This document shows positions 1 to 7,601 of a stretch of 31,477 nucleotides of DNA, piece after piece. Positions within the stretch are counted from its first letter, which is position 1; every line of letters starts with the position of its first letter. The position numbers and the translations under genes are program-made. The DNA is from JBBQTU01 sp038213005 (GTDB taxonomy: Bacteria > Planctomycetota > Phycisphaerae > Tepidisphaerales > Tepidisphaeraceae), in NCBI GenBank assembly GCA_038213005.1, contig JBBQTU010000017.1:1-31477 (forward strand), written 5' to 3'. Below the pieces are notes generated by a model that worked only from the letters and a program-made list of their open reading frames with translations, was not told where the DNA came from and made no database searches.

Positions 1-160
1 GCCAATCATGCTCCGGACGCAACTCACTGGGTAACTTCCCAGCCGATCGATACTTCCTGGCCGTCTCCCGATCCATCCCAACTTTGTCCGCCGAAACCAG
101 CAACGATTGCCCCGCCTGCAACAACGACATAAGTCTCCTCACCTGGCGATCTGTCACCAT
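1..160 (-). CDS. istA: IS21-family transposase IstA, N-terminal part (runs off the window)
   Basis: This is the first 53 codons of an open frame that leaves the window at base 1. Read from the ATG at 160, the peptide begins MVTDRQVRRLMSLLQAG and continues through DRETARKYRSAGKLPSE. That is the typical N-terminal helix-turn-helix of IS21-family IstA proteins, which bind the element's terminal repeats and carry a DDE integrase core further on. Only the DNA-binding start is present; the core and the partner ATPase IstB would lie to the left. The two direct repeats at 214-257, just upstream, are where IS21 terminal repeats should be, which supports the call. Whether the rest of the element is intact cannot be seen. 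Confidence 0.75.
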   Translation of the reverse strand, partial: MVTDRQVRRLMSLLQAGQSLLVSADKVGMDRETARKYRSAGKLPSELRPEHDW

Positions 161-213
161 GCCCTGAACTCCCTTTGTTTGAGTCCAAAACATCGTCGTC
201 GAATCCCAGTTCA

Positions 214-257
214 ACTGGCGGATTCTAATTGTCGTCACTGGCGGATTTTAATTGTCG
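214..257. repeat. Tandem terminal repeats of the IS21-like element
   Basis: Two 21-bp copies (214-234 and 237-257) differ at a single base and are spaced 23 bp apart, with core GGCGGATTYTAATTGTCG. Multiple short repeats at each end are characteristic of IS21-family elements, where they bind IstA. The second copy lies where homology to the Y1 transposase gene stops, so the outer end of the element is near 257-262. The exact terminal dinucleotide cannot be fixed from one end. Confidence 0.6.
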
Positions 258-412
258 CTGGCCGCGCGACAGCCCAGCGAGCCCCACGGCGAGTCCTGCG
301 ACTTCTCGACGAGGTTCGCCCGCAACGGATTGCGCGCCACGTATCGGCAGACCGTCAGGAAATGATCGTCCTGTTGACTCGGGAAACTCTTGAACCGCGA
401 CTGGTATAGGAT
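258..412 (-). pseudogene. C-terminal remnant of a REP-associated (Y1, IS200-like) transposase
   Basis: The reverse frame from about 400 to 260 reads RFKSFPSQQDDHFLTVCRYV, then RNPLRANLVEKSQDSPWGSL. This is the well-known C-terminal signature of RAYT/Y1_Tnp transposases, which nick single-stranded DNA at REP palindromes. The upstream part of the family, with the HUH motif and catalytic tyrosine, is not readable in any frame beyond about 412, where a strong palindrome begins. The frame stops inside the IS21 terminal repeats. The gene is therefore a fragment, cut at its C-terminus by the IS21-like element and lost or rearranged at its N-terminus. Confidence 0.7.
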
Positions 413-458
413 GGGGGTGGCTTGTTCCTCGGCCTCGCCCGGCGAACAAGCCACCCCC
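413..458. repeat. 15-bp perfect hairpin next to the Y1 transposase remnant
   Basis: Bases 413-427 (GGGGGTGGCTTGTTC) are exactly complementary to 444-458, with a 16-base loop. It sits where homology to the Y1 transposase stops. Because RAYT enzymes act on REP-type palindromes, a REP-like role is plausible. No T-run follows on either strand, so a terminator is unlikely. Confidence 0.6.
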
Positions 459-991
459 CCCGGCACCCCCGAAAGATATCCCAAAACCTCTTGACCGGCG
501 CAATCTCCACAACCTATACTTGACCGAATAGATGGCGTGGTCTCCCCACGCCAACCGGTGCTCTTTGACAAGTGAATACCCGTGTTACCCGGCCAACACC
601 CGCACCAGATAGGTCCGCTACCGACTGCTAGATATCATACCTAACAGGCGCGATTGCGTTCTACGCTCTATGTTTTACGTTCTTCGCTTCCCGCGACTTA
701 CGTCAAATCGCCTTGGCGACACGAAACTTGCGCGTCTGCCCTCCCGAATCGAACGTAAGTGCTTGTGAAACCTGCTCTCCCGACCCCCTCCCCCCCACCC
801 CTGATAAACCTGCGCATCTGCCCCCTCCAATCGAACCTAAGTCGTCGAAGACAGGAGGGCAAAGGGCGAGGGCTGACGAGCAGCGGGACAGATGAGTGCC
901 CGACTGAAGTCGGCCCCACCTCCAGTGCGCTGCCTGTTTGTTGCGCTGCGTTCTCTTTGTTCGCTGGAATGGATGATGCCAGGGCTTCCAC
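459..991. other. Gap without a supported gene
   Basis: About 530 bases with no convincing gene. The open frames here on both strands are low-complexity arginine/proline shadows. It holds a C-rich tract around 781-797, the 723-843 direct repeat, and a short segment (660-690) resembling 6868-6886. No clear promoter for the following transporter was seen. Confidence 0.6.
723..843. repeat. Imperfect direct repeat, with an inverted relative at 6755-6792
   Basis: Two units of about 40 bp (723-762 and 804-843) share AACYTGCGCRTCTGCC followed by a CGAACSTAAGT core. The second unit plus the C-rich tract before it matches, in reverse orientation, the segment 6755-6792 upstream of the lipoprotein genes. 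It is non-coding and dispersed, with no recognised function. Confidence 0.45.
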
Positions 992-2236
992 TTGTATCGT
1001 GGCACCCTCACCGGTACGCTGCGCCCAACTGGAGTTCACCTGGCCACTGCCACATCCACTTCGACGTCCATCGATCGCCAAGCCGCGCTGGCCAGCCCGG
1101 CCGAGCGGCGGCGTGGCATGTTGTTCCTCACCGTCGCGGTGGCGTGCGTCGGTTTTGCCCTCTCGATGCAGATGGCCGTCAACTCCAACTTCGTCGCCGA
1201 TACGCTGAAACTCACCGCTGCCGACCAAGGCATGATCGAAGCCGCACGCGAGAGTTGCGGCATTCTGGCGCTGGGGATCCTGGCGCTCATGGCGGGCTTC
1301 GCCGAGCCGCTGATCGGCCTGGCAATGCTCCTGCTGCTGGCGGCCGGGTTGATGCTGACATCGTGGGTCCCGCCGCTGGCGGTGGGCACGCTGATGGGCG
1401 CCAACTTCCTGTGGAGCCAGGGCCTTCATGTGTGGATGCCGCTGCCGCAATCCATGGCGATCGGCCTGGCCGAGCGCGGCCACGAGGGCCGCAAGTTGGG
1501 CTCACTCGGGTCAGCCGCCGCGATTGGCTCCGCCTTGGCCCTCGTGCTGGCGTGGCTGCTGAATCGCCAGGGCGTCACCGTCCGGCCGATGTTTGTCATT
1601 GCCAGCGGCGCTGCCCTGGTAGGCGCCTTGGCGTGCCTCGGCATCCCGCGCAACATCAAGGTGCCCGGCCAGAAGATCGTCCTGCGCCGCAAGTACGCCT
1701 TGTACTATCTGCTGTGCTTCCTGGAAGGCTGGCGCAAGCAGATCTTCATCGCCTTCGCCGGTTACCTTCTTGTGAAACAGTACCACACGCCGCTGTCGAC
1801 AATGCTGCTGCTCTTCCTGGTGGCGCAGGTCGTTGGCTGGTTCTCATCGCCGCTGACCGGACGGATCATTGACCGCTTTGGCGAGCGCCCGGTGCTGCTG
1901 ACTTACTACATCGCGATGGCGGTGGTATTCGTCGGCTATGCGATGGTGCCCGACAGCCGGATCCTCTGTGGCCTGTTCGTTGCCGACAGCGTCCTGTTTG
2001 TCTGCACAATGGCGCAGACGACCTACATCACCCGGTTGGCGCCGCCGCAGGAGCACACCGGCACGCTCAGCGCGGGCGTGGCGGCTAACCATATCGCCTC
2101 GGTCAGCATGCCTCTGATCGGCGGTCTGCTGTGGCAGCGGTTCGGATTCCAGTGGGCGTTCTGCGCCGGTGCGATCATGGCCGTGCTGACGGTCATCCCC
2201 GTACTGTGGATTCCATCTCGCAAGCGCAGGACATGA
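992..2236 (+). CDS. Major facilitator superfamily transporter
   Basis: A 414-residue polytopic membrane protein with about twelve hydrophobic segments, matching a single-gene MFS carrier. The first core segment starts around residue 43 (MLFLTVAVACVGFAL). The loop GRIIDRFGERPVLL near residue 290 resembles the MFS loop motif G-x3-D-R-x-G-R-R in the second half. The substrate cannot be read from sequence. The start is uncertain: TTG at 992 gives a 42-residue, Ser/Thr-rich, probably cytoplasmic N-terminal tail without a clear ribosome binding site, and the ATG at 1118 would begin directly at the first membrane segment. It precedes psd by 81 bases and is probably a separate unit, since a promoter-like sequence lies between them. 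Confidence 0.8.
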   Translation: MYRGTLTGTLRPTGVHLATATSTSTSIDRQAALASPAERRRGMLFLTVAVACVGFALSMQMAVNSNFVADTLKLTAADQGMIEAARESCGILALGILALMAGFAEPLIGLAMLLLLAAGLMLTSWVPPLAVGTLMGANFLWSQGLHVWMPLPQSMAIGLAERGHEGRKLGSLGSAAAIGSALALVLAWLLNRQGVTVRPMFVIASGAALVGALACLGIPRNIKVPGQKIVLRRKYALYYLLCFLEGWRKQIFIAFAGYLLVKQYHTPLSTMLLLFLVAQVVGWFSSPLTGRIIDRFGERPVLLTYYIAMAVVFVGYAMVPDSRILCGLFVADSVLFVCTMAQTTYITRLAPPQEHTGTLSAGVAANHIASVSMPLIGGLLWQRFGFQWAFCAGAIMAVLTVIPVLWIPSRKRRT

Positions 2237-2279
2237 GTTGTTTCCTCTCGCTCCCACGGCCACCCGCGCGAGCGACGAA

Positions 2280-2308
2280 TTGACAGTGTGCGCCCCTTGG
2301 CCTAGCTT
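2280..2308 (+). promoter_or_regulatory. Candidate sigma70-type promoter of psd-pssA
   Basis: A perfect TTGACA (2280-2285) is followed after 17 bases by TAGCTT (2303-2308), a weak -10. Transcription would start about 2-5 bases before the psd ATG at 2318, giving an almost leaderless mRNA. This agrees with the absence of a ribosome binding site before psd. Confidence 0.4.
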
Positions 2309-2317
2309 GGCCTGCAT

Positions 2318-2977
2318 ATGCCTCTGACTAAACATGGTTGGCGTGAGATGGTCGTCGGTACGCTGGTGTTGGCGCTGCTGGGCTACGGACTGCACTTTGT
2401 CTGCCCATGGCCTTGGGCCTGGGTGATCTTTGTGCCGGTGGAGGTCTGGCTGCTGGCGTTCTTCCGCGATCCTGAGCGGGCCATTCTCGGGACGGCGAGC
2501 GACTATGTGAGCCCCGCCGACGGTGTGGTGTCGGATATCCGTGAGATCCCTGTTTGCGACGTCCTCGGCGAGCCGGCGATCCGCATCGGCATCTTCCTGT
2601 CGGTGTTCAATGTTCACATCAACCGCGCGCCCTGCCAGGGCGTCATCAAGTCGGTGCAGTATCGCAAGGGAAAGTTCATCAATGCCCTGCATCATGACGA
2701 GGCGTCGAACAAGAACGAGGCTAATACAATTGTCATAGCCGACCCGGCCGGGCGAGTCGTGGCCGGCGTGAGGCAGCTTGTCGGGCTGATCGCCCGGCGG
2801 ATCGTCTGCGACGCGAAGGTCGGCGACAAAGTTGAGCGAGGACAGCGTTATGGGATGATCAAGTTCGGCAGTCGCACGGAGCTTTACATCCCGTCGCGGC
2901 TCAAGCCGACGGTCAAGGTGAAGGTGGGCCAGAAGGTGCGTGGAACGGCGGACATCCTGGCGAGCGTGGAGAGATAA
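2318..2977 (+). CDS. psd: Phosphatidylserine decarboxylase proenzyme
   Basis: Converts phosphatidylserine to phosphatidylethanolamine at the membrane, the last step of PE synthesis. The 219-residue length fits the short class of the family. Two N-terminal hydrophobic segments (about 11-29 and 31-48) are followed by the conserved FFRDPER, SPADG (66-70) and FNVHINRAP (97-105, His100) blocks. The self-cleavage site lies in IKFGSRTELYIP: Gly184-Ser185 is where the chain would split, Ser185 becoming the pyruvoyl cofactor of the small subunit. The next gene, pssA, begins 2 bases after the stop and makes this enzyme's substrate, which strongly supports both calls. The ATG has no obvious Shine-Dalgarno sequence. 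Confidence 0.93.
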   Translation: MPLTKHGWREMVVGTLVLALLGYGLHFVCPWPWAWVIFVPVEVWLLAFFRDPERAILGTASDYVSPADGVVSDIREIPVCDVLGEPAIRIGIFLSVFNVHINRAPCQGVIKSVQYRKGKFINALHHDEASNKNEANTIVIADPAGRVVAGVRQLVGLIARRIVCDAKVGDKVERGQRYGMIKFGSRTELYIPSRLKPTVKVKVGQKVRGTADILASVER

Positions 2978-2979
2978 CA

Positions 2980-3957
2980 ATGGCGATAAACGAGTTTGAC
3001 AAGCTGGATCCGGACAGTTTCCACGAACGGCGGCGGCTGCGCGCCCGGCGCAATCGCCGGCGAGCGTATATCCGCAGTATCTACCTCGTGCCGAGCATGG
3101 CGACGCTGGGCAATGCGGTCTGCGGGTTCGCGGCAATCTATATTGCCGGGATCGATCTGCTGCCGGCCGATCCGCTGACGCAGTCGCTGGCGGGTTATTA
3201 CCCAGGAACCCAGAGGCTCAACCTGGAATTCTCCCGGTTCGTCATCGCCGCCTATTTCCTCTTTGCTGCGATGTTCTTTGATGCCATCGACGGAAGACTA
3301 GCCCGATTCACACGGCACACAACCGACTTCGGCGGACAACTCGACAGCCTGGCCGACGCAATCAGTTTCGGCGTGGCGCCGGCCATCCTGATGATGCAGA
3401 TGATGCGATCCAGTGCCGGCGCTGTGCCGTTTGCCATGACCCGCGCCATCTGGGCGATCGGGGCGGTTTACATGTGCTGTGCCATTATCCGGCTGGCTCG
3501 TTTCAATGTCAGCAACGAACACGGCGAACAGCATCACTTTAGTTTCCTCGGGTTGCCTTCGCCCGCAGCGGCGGGTGTCGTGGCGGCGCTGGTGCTGCTG
3601 CATCAGACGCTTTATGCCGAGTACATGGGGTTCATTGAGCAGAACTACACGGGTTTCTGGCTCAAGCCGGTCTGGTGGACGGGCATCATTGCCTACTGGG
3701 CGGTTCCCTCCTTTACGCTGGTCGTGGGATTGCTGATGGTCAGCACGATCCGCTATCCGCACCTGGTCAACCGGTACCTGCGAGGCAAGCGATCGATGTC
3801 GCGGCTGCTTGTGGTGCTCTTCTCGATCCTGGCGATTCTGATACTGCACCGTTATCTGCTGGGCGTGGCGATGCTGGCGTATGTCATCAGCGGATTCTGG
3901 TCATGGGCCAGGTTCCGCCGCGGCGGCTATCGCGCAGCGGAAACACCTGCGGCCTGA
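2980..3957 (+). CDS. pssA: CDP-diacylglycerol--serine O-phosphatidyltransferase
   Basis: Joins serine to CDP-diacylglycerol to make phosphatidylserine in the cytoplasmic membrane. The CDP-alcohol phosphotransferase signature D-x2-D-G-x2-A-R-x8-G-x3-D-x3-D is complete at residues 101-126 (D101, D104, G105, A108, R109, G118, D122, D126). The roughly 30-residue N-terminus is very rich in arginine, followed by about eight hydrophobic segments. At 325 residues it is longer than many family members because of an insertion between the first two segments (residues 58-85) and an extended C-terminal membrane part. It follows psd by 2 bases in an obvious operon. Its stop lies 6 bases from the stop of the convergent hydrolase gene. 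Confidence 0.93.
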   Translation: MAINEFDKLDPDSFHERRRLRARRNRRRAYIRSIYLVPSMATLGNAVCGFAAIYIAGIDLLPADPLTQSLAGYYPGTQRLNLEFSRFVIAAYFLFAAMFFDAIDGRLARFTRHTTDFGGQLDSLADAISFGVAPAILMMQMMRSSAGAVPFAMTRAIWAIGAVYMCCAIIRLARFNVSNEHGEQHHFSFLGLPSPAAAGVVAALVLLHQTLYAEYMGFIEQNYTGFWLKPVWWTGIIAYWAVPSFTLVVGLLMVSTIRYPHLVNRYLRGKRSMSRLLVVLFSILAILILHRYLLGVAMLAYVISGFWSWARFRRGGYRAAETPAA

Positions 3958-3963
3958 GTCAGG

Positions 3964-4833
3964 CTACTTCGTGAACCCGCCCTGCTTCAGCCACTGGATG
4001 CACATTGCCGGCCAGCGGGCTTGCAGTGTGCCCTGGGCACCCATTCCGTAGCCGTGGCCACCTTCGGGGAAAAGGTGGACCTCGGCTTTCACTCCGGCGC
4101 GATGCATTGCCTTGGCGAAGGCGAAGCTGTTTTCAACCGGGACGCAGCCATCGTCCAGGCTGTGGGCGAAGAAGGCCGGCGGCGTTTGGGGCGTCACCTG
4201 CAGTTCGTTGGAGAGGCTGAAGGACAGGGCCGCGGGAGGATTTTGGCCGATCAGATTGTCGCGGGAACCGAAATGGCTGAATGGCTCGGTGGTGCTGGCG
4301 ACGGGGTAGATCAGGATGCCAAAGTCGGGGCGGATCGACTGCTCACCGAGTTGGCCGGACGGCAACGGGCCAGCCGGCTGCAGATGGGTCATGGCGGAGC
4401 CAGCCAGATGGCCGCCGGCGGAGAATCCCATGATGCCGACGCGCTTTGGATCCACGCCCCATTTGGCGGCGCTCGCTCGCACGAGTCGAAGGGCCTGCTG
4501 GGCATCCTGCAGCGGGGCGGGATGACGGTGTCCGGCGGTGGGCAGGCGGTATTTCAGGATCAGCGCGGCAATGCCGTTGTCGTTGAGCCACCTGGCGACG
4601 TCGCGGCCTTCGTGGGCGCAGGCAACTCCAGCGTATCCGCCACCAGGGCAGACCAGCACCGCGCAGCCGGTGGCGCCGGTGGCGGGGATATAGACACTCA
4701 GCGTCGGCGCGTGAACGTTACCGATGAAGCCGTTCTGGTCGCACTGCTCGACCTGCGCGGCGGCATCCTGTGGAAGCTGGTCGGCGGGGTAGAGCCCAAC
4801 GACTTCTTTTGCATCACTTAGCGGCGAAAGCAT
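3964..4833 (-). CDS. Alpha/beta hydrolase, acetylesterase/BD-FAE-like
   Basis: A 289-residue predicted esterase with no obvious signal peptide. The oxyanion-hole block CPGGGYAGV is at 62-70, the nucleophile elbow GFSAG puts the catalytic serine at 138, SLDDGCVP supplies the acid (Asp227 or 228), and EGGHGYG gives His260. This arrangement is shared with acetyl-xylan-esterase-like and feruloyl-esterase-like hydrolases of carbohydrate-degrading bacteria; the substrate is not identifiable. The ATG at 4833 is preferred over the open-frame start at 4956 because AGGAG lies just upstream and the longer version would run into the YkgJ gene. It is the last gene of a minus-strand group and convergent with pssA. 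Confidence 0.87.
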   Translation of the reverse strand: MLSPLSDAKEVVGLYPADQLPQDAAAQVEQCDQNGFIGNVHAPTLSVYIPATGATGCAVLVCPGGGYAGVACAHEGRDVARWLNDNGIAALILKYRLPTAGHRHPAPLQDAQQALRLVRASAAKWGVDPKRVGIMGFSAGGHLAGSAMTHLQPAGPLPSGQLGEQSIRPDFGILIYPVASTTEPFSHFGSRDNLIGQNPPAALSFSLSNELQVTPQTPPAFFAHSLDDGCVPVENSFAFAKAMHRAGVKAEVHLFPEGGHGYGMGAQGTLQARWPAMCIQWLKQGGFTK

Positions 4834-4864
4834 GGTTCTTGATTCTCCTGGTGTTTCGCGAACG

Positions 4865-5359
4865 CTACGCGCGTTCGCCGGCGCCCGCAAGACCCGGGAC
4901 CGTTCGCACCGCCAGACGCCACTCAACATAGCGATACGGGACGGAGAATTGCTCATGCAGGAGCTTCAGCCGCTGGTGGTATCGCTCATACGTTTCTTCC
5001 TGCCACTGCCTGGCCGATGGGTCGCAGAAGTAGATGCGGCAGCCGAAGGGACGAAAGGCGTGGGCCTCGCAGGCTTTGTCGACTTGCCACGGACAGCCAG
5101 TGCCGTCCCAGGGTTCGCAGCGACGGACGGTGTGGACCTGGCGATAATGGGCGACGAACGCGGCGAGTTCGGCCGTGGTCACGTAGAGGCGATGGCCAAA
5201 TTCCTCAAAGCGGCAGCAGCGCCCGGACATCGCACAGACCGGCTTGCGGGTGGAGATCTCCACCTGAAGGTCGGCGTAGAGGGCGTCCACGGCCGCGACG
5301 ACCTCGTCGCGGGCGGCGGCATCGAGAATCATCTGGGCCAGTGGGTTGCTCGTCGCCAT
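4865..5359 (-). CDS. YkgJ-family cysteine-cluster (CxxCxxCC-type) protein
   Basis: A 164-residue soluble protein with eight cysteines: C42, C48 and C49 in CAMSGRCC, then C81, C89, C97, C107 and C112 in segments such as GTGCPW and PFGCRIYFCD. The pattern fits the putative zinc- or iron-chelating family typified by YkgJ, whose biochemical role is not established. The gene starts 5 bases after the YcfL-like stop and ends 31 bases before the hydrolase start, so it is probably co-transcribed with both. The start has only a weak ribosome binding site. Confidence 0.82.
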   Translation of the reverse strand: MATSNPLAQMILDAAARDEVVAAVDALYADLQVEISTRKPVCAMSGRCCRFEEFGHRLYVTTAELAAFVAHYRQVHTVRRCEPWDGTGCPWQVDKACEAHAFRPFGCRIYFCDPSARQWQEETYERYHQRLKLLHEQFSVPYRYVEWRLAVRTVPGLAGAGERA

Positions 5360-5364
5360 GGAGC

Positions 5365-5760
5365 CTAACGTGCATATCGGAAATCGACCCGGAAGTCAGC
5401 GGCATCCGGGGTCACGCTGTTGACTTGGATGTGGTCAAAGACGTTGGGATAGAGGGTCTTGTTGTACCAGCCGGTCTGCTGGAGCGGTCGGCCGCTACGG
5501 TCCAGGAACGTGGTCCGGTAGTCAACGTACAGCGTCAGGTCGGTGGCGGCGCGAAGGGGTATGGTGACAAACAGGAGGCCTGCGGCATCGCGCGAGACCA
5601 GAGGCTCGCCAAACGCGGTCTTCTTTCGCAGGTCGTCATCGGAGATCTGCACCTGGGCGGGCAGCCAGGGGTCGCTGCGGGCATAGTTGGGCGCAGATGG
5701 CGAGGTGCGGCAACCGCTGGCGACGGCGAGGAAAAGGCAACAGGCGAGGATCGTTTTCAT
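5365..5760 (-). CDS. YcfL-like (DUF1425) lipoprotein
   Basis: A 131-residue predicted lipoprotein. From the ATG at 5760 the signal peptide MKTILACCLFLAVASGC ends in a lipobox with the lipidated cysteine at residue 17. The mature part contains a predicted beta-rich domain (residues about 60-130) with YVDYRTTFLDRSGRPLQQTGWY, which resembles the YcfL/DUF1425 family. The ATG at 5760 is chosen over 5793 because a GGAG lies 5 bases before it and the signal peptide then begins correctly. In enterobacteria ycfL is adjacent to lpoB, and here too it directly follows an LpoB/CsgG-like lipoprotein gene (46-base gap). This supports a role at the outer membrane, perhaps in envelope or peptidoglycan control. 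Confidence 0.75.
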   Translation of the reverse strand: MKTILACCLFLAVASGCRTSPSAPNYARSDPWLPAQVQISDDDLRKKTAFGEPLVSRDAAGLLFVTIPLRAATDLTLYVDYRTTFLDRSGRPLQQTGWYNKTLYPNVFDHIQVNSVTPDAADFRVDFRYAR

Positions 5761-5806
5761 GGCGACTCCGAAAGCGTTATGGTCCACATTCAATCAGGTT
5801 TTTTCT

Positions 5807-6658
5807 TCAGTTAGCAGGGGCGGGTATCGGTGCTGGCACAGGCACAGGCACGGGTGCCGGCGCGGGCACGAGAACTGGTGCGGGTGACGGAGCCGGGCCT
5901 GCCTGCGGCTGGGGCACGGGCGCGGTCCACGTGCCGACCATGCTGTCCATCAGCTTACGTGCCAGAAAACGCGTGTAGCGATTGATAACCTGCTTCTCCA
6001 GCGGAGGCGGGACGTCGACGACGCCGCGGCCGATGGAGATCCCGTCGCGAATGTTGAGGGCTTCGACCACGATGCGAAGGTTGGCCACATTGCTGGACTG
6101 CTTGGTCGCCAGGGCTCGGACGTAGATCAGGATGTCGGCGTCCAACTGCTGAGCGATCTGGCGAGGAACGGCCGGGGGGGAGGCGGAAAGTTCGCCGGCC
6201 TGCTGCGGCGTAAGCTTGGAGCGCACCAGCATGGGGGACATGATCACAACCTTACCCTGGCAGGAGAGCCAGTCGGTAAGGATGGTCTCGATGGCTTCAT
6301 AGTCGATGCGGCGGGCGGACAGTTCGGCCTCGCCATCCCCGGCAGCGTCTCCGGTGAGGTTGCGGTTAACGAAGATCGCCAGACGCGGGCGACCGACGGC
6401 GTTGTACGCGCCGACGAAGCGAGGTTCCTCGGGGGCTTCCTGGACGAGCAGCGGCTGATCGTCGTAGGGAAGCGCCGGACCGCCTTCAAGCTGCGCCAGA
6501 GCCTCTGGGGGGAGCGGTTTGATCGGCGAAGCAGCGACCGGAACGGCCGCCCCCGGTGGCGGGACAAAGACGATGCGAGGCGGAGGCGTCTTGTCGACGC
6601 ATCCGGTGGCCGCGAACAGACTTAGCGCCAAAATCTTAAGCATCAGATGATTAGACAC
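5807..6658 (-). CDS. LpoB/CsgG-like outer-membrane lipoprotein
   Basis: A 283-residue predicted lipoprotein: a short signal peptide ending in FAATGC (Cys20), then a proline-rich linker. A domain beginning RPRLAIFVNRNLTG is followed by VIMSPMLVRSKLTPQQ and DADILIYVRALATK. That order resembles the LpoB/CsgG fold, in which a lipoprotein reaches through the periplasm to activate a penicillin-binding protein. The family link is inferred from motif order and from the YcfL-like neighbour. The tail is an extended Pro-Val-Ala repeat (DNA about 5812-5880), possibly spanning peptidoglycan. A much longer open frame exists upstream but is low-complexity and unsupported; the GTG at 6658 has an ideal ribosome binding site. 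Confidence 0.65.
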   Translation of the reverse strand: MSNHLMLKILALSLFAATGCVDKTPPPRIVFVPPPGAAVPVAASPIKPLPPEALAQLEGGPALPYDDQPLLVQEAPEEPRFVGAYNAVGRPRLAIFVNRNLTGDAAGDGEAELSARRIDYEAIETILTDWLSCQGKVVIMSPMLVRSKLTPQQAGELSASPPAVPRQIAQQLDADILIYVRALATKQSSNVANLRIVVEALNIRDGISIGRGVVDVPPPLEKQVINRYTRFLARKLMDSMVGTWTAPVPQPQAGPAPSPAPVLVPAPAPVPVPVPAPIPAPAN

Positions 6659-6664
6659 GTTTAG

Positions 6665-6669
6665 CTCCT
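6665..6669 (-). promoter_or_regulatory. Ribosome binding site deciding a GTG start at 6658
   Basis: AGGAG on the minus strand lies exactly 6 bases before GTG 6658. The alternative ATGs at 6643 and 6679 have no comparable site. Confidence 0.65.
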
Positions 6670-6754
6670 GGTCTTGCATTCTATCCGTACCCGCCTGCTT
6701 AGACACGCGAGGGGGAAAAAGGATTGGTGGGAGGGGTCTCAAGGCTTGGGACTG

Positions 6755-6792
6755 GGCAGATGCGCGGGTTTTTCGGGGAGGGGGTGGGGGGT
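6755..6792. repeat. Inverted copy of the 723-843 repeat
   Basis: GGGCAGATGCGCGGGTTT followed by a G-rich run matches the reverse complement of 786-822 with few changes. It is non-coding. Confidence 0.45.
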
Positions 6793-7175
6793 GTCGTGGA
6801 GGCTTGTGGGATAAGGACTTGCGCGCTGCTGAGGGGGTAAGGTGCGCAGGTTTCGGAGTCGGAAGGAAGAGCGTAAAACGTAGAGCCCGCCCCGCCCAGG
6901 CAAGGTCTTCGACCCGCCACGGCGGGCAGGCAGCGGCGGGTACTGCGAACGTAAGGGGTTGATTGGTGATTGTTGATCGACCATGCGCTGCCTTGGCGAT
7001 GGCGCAGTGGCCGTTTCGTGCCGATGCAGGCCCCGCGAGGCAGGAGGCGAGGGGGTTCTGGAATTCCATGGCGGTCTCCTTTGGGTGAGAGCATGTGGCC
7101 GGGGGTCCCGGGGCGATCCACGTTGGATGGCTTGGCCGGGGTTGGGGCGCAGGGCCTCTCTACCTTTCCTGTGTT

Positions 7176-7318
7176 GTTGCGTTTTTAACGTGGAGAAAAC
7201 GCAACGCGGGGAGGGGATTTGCGATTGTCGTAGGAAAGTTGAAAAAGAATCTTTTGAAAAGAGCAAGAACAGTGAAATCGCAGCATAGCGTTTTCAACGC
7301 GGGAAAACCGCACGCGAC
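7176..7318. repeat. Two related hairpins in direct order
   Basis: The first copy has a perfect 10-bp stem, GTTGCGTTTT (7176-7185) with AAAACGCAAC (7196-7205), and a 10-base loop. The second copy (7288-7318) shares the layout GCGTTTT-AACG-GAAAAC-GC with an imperfect stem. No T-run follows either, so they could be operator-like or mobile-element remnants. Confidence 0.4.
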
Positions 7319-7601
7319 CTAACACCTTACGAAATATGAAGGTCGGGATGGGAGCAAAGGGGAGGGAATGAGGGCGGCTTGGCCGGTGACGGGAGGCTAC
7401 GGCCGGTCCGCCCAGACAAGATGCTGCGCAGGTGCCTCCTGCCACAAGGGGCGCACTGGGGCGAGCGTGTGCGGCGGGCGAAGTGCGTCCGGCGGAATTG
7501 GGAAGGAGAGGAACTGCGGCAGAAGGAGCACAAGAAACAAGAGGAGAGAGTCAGATATGAGCGTCTTGTCTGGTGTCCCCTTTTGATCGATCCCTTTGCC
7601 A

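Larger units (their letters stand above)
6670..7601. other. Gene-poor gap with repeats and G-rich tracts
   Basis: About 930 bases without a supported gene; the long frames here read as proline/arginine-rich shadows. The gap contains the G-rich segment 6755-6792 (inverted relative of 786-822), two related hairpins at 7176-7205 and 7288-7318, and a motif GTCTGGTGTCCCCTTTT at 7568-7584. That last motif resembles the GGGGACA-type sequences often seen beside Y1 transposase remnants (recollection, not verified). The promoter of the lipoprotein operon should lie in the left part but was not identified. Confidence 0.55.

Noticed and set aside
413..458. Rho-independent terminator
   Set aside because: Strong stem, but C- or G-rich flanks and no T-run on either strand.
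698..1483. 261-residue minus-strand frame opposite the MFS gene
   Set aside because: Low-complexity His/Arg/Gln-rich composition, antisense to a clear membrane protein; a shadow frame.
1844..3136. 430-residue minus-strand frame opposite MFS, psd and pssA
   Set aside because: Spans the complement of three supported genes and has no motif; a product of high GC content.
6739..7266. Long minus-strand frames upstream of the LpoB-like gene
   Set aside because: Pro/Ser/Arg-rich, no ribosome binding site, and they run through repeats; the lipoprotein start at GTG 6658 is much better supported.
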